Assembly: GCA_965203375.1 (NCBI GenBank)
Contig: OZ241886.1
Location: 3,680,279 to 3,744,278, forward strand
DNA length: 64,000 nt
Direction of reading: 5' to 3'
Source: CATQHS01 sp965203375
GTDB lineage: Bacteria; Actinomycetota; Acidimicrobiia; Acidimicrobiales; Aldehydirespiratoraceae
Part shown: in pieces, positions 55,070-61,800 of the stretch
Numbering within the stretch: the stretch's first letter is position 1
Layout of the letters: every line of letters starts with the position of its first letter
Program-made: the position numbers and the translations under genes
Notes under the pieces: model-generated
The model's input: the letters and a program-made list of their open reading frames with translations, nothing else
The model's database searches: none
Told to the model about the DNA's origin: nothing

Positions 55070-57010
55070 ATGTCGCGTTCTGCCGTCAGAACTCCTAGAC
55101 GTTTACTCACCAACCAATTCTCAGTGCTCTTGGGCATCATAGCCGTGTCAGGCACCGGCTTGATTCTCGTGCGAGAAATCAACTACGGCGTCGGCTTAAG
55201 TGACGACTCTGTGGAGTACATTAGCGTAGCCAAGAGTCTGTTAGAAGGAGAAGGCTTCACTCGATACTACGGGGGCACTCTAATCAGATTCCCTCCTTCG
55301 TATCCGATGATATTAGCAGGACTTAGCTTTTTCTCCCTTGATCCGCTTGATATAGCCGGTCCGTTGAATGCTGTTCTTTTCGGATTGACCATTCTTGTCG
55401 TCGGGAGGTGGTTGCAACAACGTCTGGTGTCGCCGCTCTTGGCCCTATGGGGCTGTCTCATATTAACGTTCTCCATTCCGATAGCTGATATCACATCTCG
55501 GGCCATGTCAGAACCGGCGTACGTCTTATTATCTATACTTGCACTGATCCAAGCCGATAATTACATCCACAAGGGTACCCATTCGGCATTGATATGGGCC
55601 TCCATACTAACCGCCTTGGCATGCACGATCAGGTTCGCGGGCTTTCCAATAGTAGCCATTGTGGTATTGATGCTTATTCTAAACCGAAATACTACCTCCA
55701 AAGATAGGATAAGACATATAGCAATGTATTCATTTATATCCTTAGTGCCAGTCCTCATATGGATGTTGAGAACCTACATAACTTATGGCAAATTCGCGGG
55801 TAATCGCACCTTTGAACCTTACTCGCTTTCGTTGGTCTTAGAGTTTCTTTACAGTGAAGTCATTCTCCAAGGTGATCCTATATGGCTATTTTTACCCATC
55901 GTTCCGCTGGTAATATTGCTAGCCAGCTCTTATATATTGTCTAGAGCTAACTTTAGTAGTAGCAGCAGCGAGCCTCTAGGATTTAGTTGGCACACTGTAT
56001 TCCTATATTTTGGGTTCGTACTGATGCATATGCTTATGCTGTTTGGGTCTTTCTTCTATGAAATTCTTGGATATGATTCACTTAAATTCCACATTCCAAG
56101 ATTCATGTTGCCCACTTACGTTCCATTATTGATCGGTGGCTTATTGATATTCGACAGGATGTTGAACCATTGGCAAATCCGCTGGCTAAACATTTCTTGC
56201 ATAGCTGTGCTTCTTCTCTCATTGGTCTATCAGATGTCTAGAAACGTGGGTTCAATACAAGCGTCCAATGATCTAGGATTCGGATATAACAATAGACGAT
56301 GGGCTGAATCTGAAGCTCTCCAATATGTTCGAGATGCTGAACTAACTGGAACAGTTTTCAGCAACTACGTCGGGCCTGTATATATTCATACCGATACCCT
56401 GACCAAACACCGCTTCTTACCCTGCGAGAGGTCCGAATTGAGATCAACGCTGTTCGATGAAGATTCGGCTGCTAACATCCACGTATTATGGTTATACGAC
56501 TCGCATCAGACTTGCGACAGACAGGGCAGCTACGGATTGAGCGATCTCTTTGTTGTACGGGAACTGGAGGCAGTAGCACTACCGGCTGATGGCGTTCTGT
56601 TCAGACTGAATCAAACTGTCGAAAATGCTGAGCCATATCGACTGCACCGGTTGAAGTATGAGTCCGTAGTAGCCGGTGAACCATTGACCCGCTCCGTCTT
56701 CGACGTGTACGCAACCGGCAATTCCATCAGCTACGCAAAGGAGTCATGCAGCCCAGACGATACTGAACTGTCCTTTTTTCTGCACCTTGTCCCCGTCGAT
56801 GCCGAAGATCTGCCCGGCGCTCGACGGTCGTCTGGTTTCGACAACCTTGACTTTCACTTTGACGATCTAAACGTCAGCGGGTTGAGATTCGATGGAAAAT
56901 GCCTGGCGACAATCCCTCTACCCGATTACGACATAGCCCTCGTCAGAACCGGACAGTGGATCCCAGCCGAGAATCGCGACCTCTGGGAAGCAGAGGTCGC
57001 TCTCCAGTAG
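55070..57010 (+). CDS. Multi-helix membrane protein, GT-C glycosyltransferase-like
   Basis: A 646-residue protein with about eleven hydrophobic helices in residues 15-400 and a soluble C-terminal domain. The first loop has GLSDDSVEYISVAKSLLEGEGFTRYYGG, a pattern of GT-C transferases (Asp-Asp/Glu in the first extracellular loop, as in the PMT/ArnT/GT39-like clan). It probably transfers a sugar from a lipid-linked donor outside the membrane. Composition is far more AT-rich than its neighbours and it lies directly after a tRNA gene, a usual insertion place, so it looks acquired. No integrase or repeat of the tRNA end was found. Confidence 0.7.
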   Translation: MSRSAVRTPRRLLTNQFSVLLGIIAVSGTGLILVREINYGVGLSDDSVEYISVAKSLLEGEGFTRYYGGTLIRFPPSYPMILAGLSFFSLDPLDIAGPLNAVLFGLTILVVGRWLQQRLVSPLLALWGCLILTFSIPIADITSRAMSEPAYVLLSILALIQADNYIHKGTHSALIWASILTALACTIRFAGFPIVAIVVLMLILNRNTTSKDRIRHIAMYSFISLVPVLIWMLRTYITYGKFAGNRTFEPYSLSLVLEFLYSEVILQGDPIWLFLPIVPLVILLASSYILSRANFSSSSSEPLGFSWHTVFLYFGFVLMHMLMLFGSFFYEILGYDSLKFHIPRFMLPTYVPLLIGGLLIFDRMLNHWQIRWLNISCIAVLLLSLVYQMSRNVGSIQASNDLGFGYNNRRWAESEALQYVRDAELTGTVFSNYVGPVYIHTDTLTKHRFLPCERSELRSTLFDEDSAANIHVLWLYDSHQTCDRQGSYGLSDLFVVRELEAVALPADGVLFRLNQTVENAEPYRLHRLKYESVVAGEPLTRSVFDVYATGNSISYAKESCSPDDTELSFFLHLVPVDAEDLPGARRSSGFDNLDFHFDDLNVSGLRFDGKCLATIPLPDYDIALVRTGQWIPAENRDLWEAEVALQ

Positions 57011-57025
57011 AGCGCCCGGCCTGCC

Positions 57026-58288
57026 CTACCAGGCAACCGTGCAGGGGTCGATCTCCTTCAACCCCAGCACCCGGACCAAAGACTCGTCGATCCGGGTTCG
57101 GTCTATCCGGCCGGCGGTCACCGCTTCCGCCAGTCCGTCGGCGGCGATCAGCGATTCTTCAGGGGTTCCGGCTATGAGCAGGTCGTGGCCAGCGATCACG
57201 GCCGCTACGGCCGCTTCGACAACGGTCAGGGGGGCCAGAGCGCCCATGTTCAGCGCGTCGGAGATGATCACCCCGTCGAAGCCGAGGTCCTCGCGCAACA
57301 GGGCCACCGCCGGAGGCGAGAAGGTGACCGGCTCCCCTTCTTCGGTGAGGCCGGGAACGTCGAGGTGGCTGGTCATCACCGCCGGTATCCCCCGGTTCAC
57401 CGCTTCAGCGAACGGCACCAGATGCATCTCCCTCAGCTCCTCCAGGGGCAGGGTGACCGGCAGCTTGAGGTGTGAGTCGACATGAGTCGACCCGTGCCCC
57501 GGGAAGTGCTTGACCACCGCAGGGACACCGGCCTCCATAATGCCGGTGGCATAGGCCCAGCCGAACCGTATGACCGTGTCGGCGTCGTCGCCGTAGGTGC
57601 GGCTGACCAGGCTGGCCGAATTGCCGACATCGAGGACGGGGGCGAGGATCAAATTGACCCCGAGGCCGGCCGCCCCGGTGGCTCGGGTTCGCCCGATCTC
57701 AAAGGCCACGTCCGGGTCGCCGGTGTCGCCCACGTCCCGAGCCGAGGGCTGATCCCCCAGGATGACCTCGAGGCGCTGGACCAGCCCGCCCTCCTCGTCG
57801 GCTGCGATCAGCGGGGCCGGCTGCACCCCGGCGAAGGGGGCCAGCAGGTCTCCGATGGTGTCGTCGATGTCCCGGATGAGGACCAACCCGCCGAGGCGGC
57901 CCTCGGTCATCGGCTCGACCAGTCCGGCGAGTTCGGACTGGAGGGCCAGGGTCAGCACCATCTGGCCTATCGCCGCGGTCAGCGGCGCCCGGGCCGCGCA
58001 CTCCAGCGGGGTCGGCTCCGGGTCTGGCTCAGGCTCGGCCGTAGTGGGCGGCGGCTCCGGGGGCTCAGGGGTCGCAGTAGTGGGCGCGGCTGTCGTGGGG
58101 GCGGCTGTAGTGGGCGCGGGCTCGGACTCGACCGCCGTAGCCGCAGGCTCGGCTGCGGCCGGCGCGGGCTCCTCAGCACCAGTCGCTTCCGGGGACTCCC
58201 CGCTACCGCATCCCGCGGCCACCAAGACCAGCGCCATCGCCGCTCGAGCCCAGAAGCCGAAGGATCGGCTCCGAAATCGCGTCGTCAC
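57026..58288 (-). CDS. Glycoside hydrolase family 3 lipoprotein (beta-N-acetylhexosaminidase, NagZ-like)
   Basis: A 420-residue lipoprotein with lipobox VLVAAGC (Cys near residue 27), a Pro/Thr/Ala-rich linker (APTTAAPTTA), and a GH3 barrel: LIAADEEGGLVQRLE, VVKHFPGHGSTHVDSHL (the KH-FPGHG-x5-D-H loop of NagZ with catalytic His), MTSHLDVPG, and VIISDALNMGAL with the nucleophile Asp. It removes N-acetylglucosamine from cell-wall fragments outside the membrane. The start at GTG 58288 gives a normal signal peptide. Confidence 0.9.
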   Translation of the reverse strand: MTTRFRSRSFGFWARAAMALVLVAAGCGSGESPEATGAEEPAPAAAEPAATAVESEPAPTTAAPTTAAPTTATPEPPEPPPTTAEPEPDPEPTPLECAARAPLTAAIGQMVLTLALQSELAGLVEPMTEGRLGGLVLIRDIDDTIGDLLAPFAGVQPAPLIAADEEGGLVQRLEVILGDQPSARDVGDTGDPDVAFEIGRTRATGAAGLGVNLILAPVLDVGNSASLVSRTYGDDADTVIRFGWAYATGIMEAGVPAVVKHFPGHGSTHVDSHLKLPVTLPLEELREMHLVPFAEAVNRGIPAVMTSHLDVPGLTEEGEPVTFSPPAVALLREDLGFDGVIISDALNMGALAPLTVVEAAVAAVIAGHDLLIAGTPEESLIAADGLAEAVTAGRIDRTRIDESLVRVLGLKEIDPCTVAW

Positions 58289-58346
58289 CCGGCCATTGTC
58301 GCGTGACCGCGGGCACGGGCCGCGCATACCAACGTAGTCTCATAAC

Positions 58347-59168
58347 GTGGACTGGAGCCAGGGCCACCACGAGCCGCCGCCGTTCGGGTCCCTGCCCCAT
58401 GAGCCGCCCCGAGCCAGGTGGGGGGTGATCATCAGCGTCTCGGTGGTGATCGTCGTCATCGTCGGAGCCATCCTTTGGCTTTTCACCGGCTGGGACGATG
58501 AGGGCGACCCCGTCGTCGCCGTCACCGACGCCGACGAGGCGGCAGAAACCGACGCCGCCGAGAACGGGGAGGCGCCCGGCGCCGCGCCGGCCACCGACAC
58601 CGGCGCCGAAACAGAGACAACCGCGGCGGACACCACGGCCGCCGCTAACGGGCCGGCCACGACCCCGGCTCCGGTCACCACTGTGCCCCCCGACGCCGAC
58701 GAATACGGCCCGCCCCAGCTCAGCGCCGGCTCGCCCGTGTCCACCGCCGGCCTCGGCGCGGTGACGTTCGGGCTGACCGTGGCCCAAGCCCAAAATGCGG
58801 CGGGAACGGCGATGATCGCCCAGGGGGCGGAAAGCGACTGCTACCGCGTGGTCGCCCACCGCGGCCCGGAGGGGGTCACTTTCTTAGTCCACGAGGGGAC
58901 TATTGAAAGAGTCGACATCGACAGCGGGCCGGTCACCACTCGGTCGGGGGTGGGCATCGGCACGGCTGAGTCGACGGTGATAGACCTCTTCGGCGACAAG
59001 ATCCAGCGTCAGTCCCGGCCCGACGGCAGCACCGATCTCCTCTTCGTGCCCGTCGACGCCGGCGACCGCAACTACCGGGTGGTGTTCAACGTGGCCGACG
59101 GGACGGTGCTCTCGTTCAAGGCGGGCAAAATCCCCATGGTGCTGACCGATACCGGCTGCGAGGGCTGA
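58347..59168 (+). CDS. Membrane-anchored unknown protein
   Basis: A 273-residue protein from GTG: short Pro/His-rich cytoplasmic part, one transmembrane helix (residues about 27-46), an acidic Ala/Thr linker, and an outer domain (residues about 125-273) with AGLGAVTFGLTVAQAQNAAG, CYRVVAHRGPEGVTFLVHEG, RSGVGIGTAESTVIDLFGDKI and a final Cys. The repeated FGLTVxQA and GIGxxEStVxxLFG pattern is seen in other actinobacterial exported proteins of unknown function. Divergent from the NagZ-like gene. Confidence 0.65.
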   Translation: MDWSQGHHEPPPFGSLPHEPPRARWGVIISVSVVIVVIVGAILWLFTGWDDEGDPVVAVTDADEAAETDAAENGEAPGAAPATDTGAETETTAADTTAAANGPATTPAPVTTVPPDADEYGPPQLSAGSPVSTAGLGAVTFGLTVAQAQNAAGTAMIAQGAESDCYRVVAHRGPEGVTFLVHEGTIERVDIDSGPVTTRSGVGIGTAESTVIDLFGDKIQRQSRPDGSTDLLFVPVDAGDRNYRVVFNVADGTVLSFKAGKIPMVLTDTGCEG

Positions 59169-59171
59169 CCG

Positions 59172-59678
59172 TCACCGCCTCGGCTCAGCGGCCTCCTCGT
59201 AACCGGAGCAGCGGATCTCCACGTCGCCGAATCCCACCGGAGTGCCCTGGCCCGTCTCCAGGTCGAGGTCTCGGGCCAGACGGACGGCTGAAGCCCGGAT
59301 GACGTCGTCCTCCAAGTCGAAGTCGAGCCTTTCGTCCAAAGCGGGCTCGACCAGCGCGCCGTCGGGCAGGCGGATGCCCAGGTAGGGGGCATCGGCGTCG
59401 GTCTGGACATAGACCTCGATCATCTCGCCCGGCGCCGAGCCGCCGCCGAGCCCGACGGCCCGCACCCCGGAGTCGGAGGCGTAACAGGCGGCGGCCAGAT
59501 CGTAAGTGGCGCCGCTCATCCTCAGCGTCCCCTCCGACGGGTCGTCGGGAATGTTCAAGCCGATCGTGGTCGGCGGGGGGTCGGGGGCGTCGCTGACGGG
59601 ATCGTCGCCCGAGCAGGCCGTGGCCGACCCGACGGCTATGACGGCGGCCAGCGCCGCGGCGCGAGGCGCCAGTCCCAT
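59172..59678 (-). CDS. Lipoprotein of unknown function
   Basis: About 168 residues with signal MGLAPRAAALAAVIAVGSAT and lipobox Cys directly after, then a small beta-rich domain (RMSGATYDLAAACYASDSG, MIEVYVQTDADAPYLGIRLPDG, GFGDVEIRC). The 36 bases holding this ATG are exactly repeated 72 bases upstream in frame, so a longer form starting at 59750 is possible. Convergent with the previous gene. Confidence 0.65.
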   Translation of the reverse strand: MGLAPRAAALAAVIAVGSATACSGDDPVSDAPDPPPTTIGLNIPDDPSEGTLRMSGATYDLAAACYASDSGVRAVGLGGGSAPGEMIEVYVQTDADAPYLGIRLPDGALVEPALDERLDFDLEDDVIRASAVRLARDLDLETGQGTPVGFGDVEIRCSGYEEAAEPRR

Positions 59679-59750
59679 TCGGCGCTGTTCGACCCGCCCC
59701 GCGAGACCGAGGTGGGCGGCCAGCGCCGCGGCGCGAGGCGCCAGTCCCAT
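59643..59750. repeat. 72-bp spaced direct repeat of a lipoprotein start region
   Basis: The same 36 bases occur at 59643-59678 and 59715-59750, each ending in the CAT of a minus-strand ATG. The second copy lies in the region between this lipoprotein and the divergent cyclophilin gene. Confidence 0.9.
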
Positions 59751-59819
59751 GGCCGGGAGTCTATGAAACTCGGCCTGATCCCTACGCAAAACCGGCGCCG
59801 GGCGGTAGCTTCGGCTTCC

Positions 59820-60761
59820 GTGCCAACCCAGCGCGACGTGAGGCAGCGCCAGAGCCGGGCGGCCCGAGCAGCCGAGGCCCGGCGGGCGGCCGAGACCCGC
59901 AGAGCTCGCAGAAAGCGCTGGCTGGTGGGCGGCCTGGCCGGGCTGCTCGTCGCCGTCCTGTTGATACCGCTGGGCGCGGGCCTGCTGCCCGGCGGAGGCG
60001 ATAGCCCGCCCGAGGACGTCGTTGTTGGAGCACCCGAGTCCGAAGCAACCGAGCCTGAACCGCCCGAGCCAGAAACGCCCCAGTCCGAAGCGACCGGGAT
60101 CGAACCGGCCGAAACCACCGCCACCGACAGGTTCGAATACGGCGAAGGCGACTGCCCGGCGCCGGACGGGTCCTCGGACCCGGTCCTGAAATTCGACGGC
60201 CCCCCGCCGCTGTGCATCGACCCCGACCGGAGCTATGCAGCCGTCTTCGACACCAGCGAGGGCACCGTCCGGTTCGAACTGGACGCGGCCGGCACTCCGG
60301 GCACGGTCAACAACTTCGTCACCCTGGCCCGCTGGGGCTACTACGACGACACCCTGCTGTTCCGCACCGACCCCTCCATCGACATCATCCAGGGCGGCTC
60401 GCCCACCGCCAACAGCCCGGGCGACCCCGGCCCCGGGTACACCATCCGCGACGAGCCGCCCCTCAGCATCGATCCCGACACCCGCCAATTGGTCGGGCCG
60501 TACCGCTACGAGCCGGGGCAGATAGTCATGGCCCGGGGACCCGGCCCCGACTCGGCCGGCGCCCAGTTCTTCTTCACCACCGGGCCGAACGCGGCCCTGC
60601 TCGACAATCAGGGCGTCTACGTGGTGTTCGGGACCACCGACGAGGCCGGCCTGGAGGTGCTTCAGTCGATCATCGCCCTCCACGTCGACAGGGAAGGGGG
60701 CCTCGGCGGCGAGCCATCCCGCCCGGTGGCGGTGTGGTCGGTGACCATCGAAGAGGGCTGA
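59820..60761 (+). CDS. Membrane-anchored cyclophilin-type peptidyl-prolyl isomerase
   Basis: About 313 residues: an Arg-rich start (RQRQSRAARAAEARRAAETRRARRKR), a transmembrane helix (WLVGGLAGLLVAVLLIPLGAGLL), a Pro/Glu linker, and a cyclophilin domain (GTVRFELDAAGTPGTVNNFVTLARWGYYDDTLLFRTDP, GQIVMARGPGPDSAGAQFFFTTGPN, GVYVVFGTTDEAGLEVLQSI). It should assist folding outside the membrane. The GTG at 59820 gives the usual actinobacterial start before the Arg-rich helix; an ATG at 59763 is possible. Confidence 0.88.
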   Translation: MPTQRDVRQRQSRAARAAEARRAAETRRARRKRWLVGGLAGLLVAVLLIPLGAGLLPGGGDSPPEDVVVGAPESEATEPEPPEPETPQSEATGIEPAETTATDRFEYGEGDCPAPDGSSDPVLKFDGPPPLCIDPDRSYAAVFDTSEGTVRFELDAAGTPGTVNNFVTLARWGYYDDTLLFRTDPSIDIIQGGSPTANSPGDPGPGYTIRDEPPLSIDPDTRQLVGPYRYEPGQIVMARGPGPDSAGAQFFFTTGPNAALLDNQGVYVVFGTTDEAGLEVLQSIIALHVDREGGLGGEPSRPVAVWSVTIEEG

Positions 60762-60821
60762 CTGAAGGCCTGAGGACTCCGGCGGCTCGCCGAAGAGGCG
60801 CCCTCGGGCATCAGGGCCCCC

Positions 60822-60912
60822 GATTCAGATCTCCACCGGGGAATGGCCCACACATCACCCTGGGCCAAGCCGTCTCGGGTATCAGAGGCCCGGATTCAGA
60901 TCTCCACCGGGG
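60822..60912. repeat. 71-bp spaced duplication of the S51-like gene 3' end
   Basis: GATTCAGATCTCCACCGGGG occurs at 60822-60841 and 60893-60912; the second copy holds the stop of the minus-strand gene. Flanking bases (ATCAGxGGCCC) are also shared. The stretch 60762-60895 has no gene. Confidence 0.8.
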
Positions 60913-61591
60913 TCCCGGCCCGGGTGACCTCCATGTCCCCGCCGACCGCGGCCCAGCCCCCGTCGCCCGTCGACTGCACCGCCGCGCCCGAGGACAGGGC
61001 GACGAAGAGCACGTCGTCGGGGACCATCGTCCGCAGCCGCCGCTGCCGGGGCCGGGGCCAGCGCTCCCAGGCCGCGGCGGCCACGATCCCCGAGCACAGG
61101 CCCAGACCGACGGTGAGCGCCCCGCCCCGCTCGTCGACCATCGGATCGCAGGCGGCCGCCGCCCCGGCCCCGGACCAGACGACGGTGGCGCCCCGGTTGG
61201 CGGCGGCGGTCACCGCGTCAAGCAGCGGGGTGGCTTTGAGGGACGAGACCAGGTGGGCCGGCGAGCCGTCCAGGATCAGCACCGCGTCGGCGCCGGACAC
61301 CGGGGCGGCGACGGCCGGGTTCAGAGCGTCGGCCCGCCGCACGGCCGCCACCGGGACGGAGTCGACGCCGACGGCATCGGCCCAGTCGGCGATGCGGGCG
61401 GCCAGGGCGTCGGGTCGGGCGAAGGCGGCGGCCAGGGTCACCACGGCCACCGTTCCGCCATCGGCGAGCACCCGACCGGCCGGGGTGTCCGGGTCGAGCT
61501 CGGCCCCTCCGGCCAGCACCATCGAGCCAGCGGCGGGCGGGCGCGATCCGACCGGCCCCGGCGCGGCGGCCGCGGAAGGCCCCGAACTCAT
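60896..61591 (-). CDS. Peptidase S51/cyanophycinase-like protein
   Basis: A 231-residue protein resembling the class-I-glutaminase-fold S51 peptidases: SMVLAGGAELD at the start, ADAVLILDGSPAHLVSSLKATPLLDAV, and VVWSGAGAAAACDPMVDERGGALTVGLGL. In active members the nucleophile Ser sits in a G-x-S-A-G-A loop; here the loop reads SGAGAAA with no Ser at that place, so it may be inactive. ATG overlaps the stop of the acyl-CoA carboxylase epsilon gene (ATGA). Confidence 0.6.
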   Translation of the reverse strand: MSSGPSAAAAPGPVGSRPPAAGSMVLAGGAELDPDTPAGRVLADGGTVAVVTLAAAFARPDALAARIADWADAVGVDSVPVAAVRRADALNPAVAAPVSGADAVLILDGSPAHLVSSLKATPLLDAVTAAANRGATVVWSGAGAAAACDPMVDERGGALTVGLGLCSGIVAAAAWERWPRPRQRRLRTMVPDDVLFVALSSGAAVQSTGDGGWAAVGGDMEVTRAGTPVEI

Positions 61592-61800
61592 GACCAGCCC
61601 CCCCAAGCTCGTCGGCGGCACCAGGGCCGCCCGGCGTAGCGCCAAACCGGGGAGGGAGCCGGCGCCGCCGCCTCGGCCGGGTCGGGCCAGAGCGCCTCGT
61701 AGGCGGCCAGGATGGCGGCCAGCTCCTCAGGGGTCGCCTCCGGCACGGTCACAACATCGGCAGCCGCAGCGACCCGCCCCGCGCTCACCGCGGTGCTCAC
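61588..61800 (-). CDS. accE: Acyl-CoA carboxylase epsilon subunit
   Basis: A 70-residue protein from a GTG: VVTVPEATPEELAAILAAYEALW, then an Ala/Pro-rich linker and VWRYAGRPWCRRRAWGGW. This matches the short ACC epsilon subunits of actinobacteria, which bind the beta (carboxyltransferase) subunit. The beta-subunit gene expected just upstream is missing: the next sequence is the unrelated DUF748 gene, whose start overlaps this one head to head by 8 bases. Too short for common gene callers. Confidence 0.7.
   Translation of the reverse strand: MSTAVSAGRVAAAADVVTVPEATPEELAAILAAYEALWPDPAEAAAPAPSPVWRYAGRPWCRRRAWGGWS

Noticed and set aside
54977..57100. Complete integrated element with attachment sites at tRNA-Lys
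   Set aside because: No integrase and no second copy of the tRNA 3' end was found downstream.
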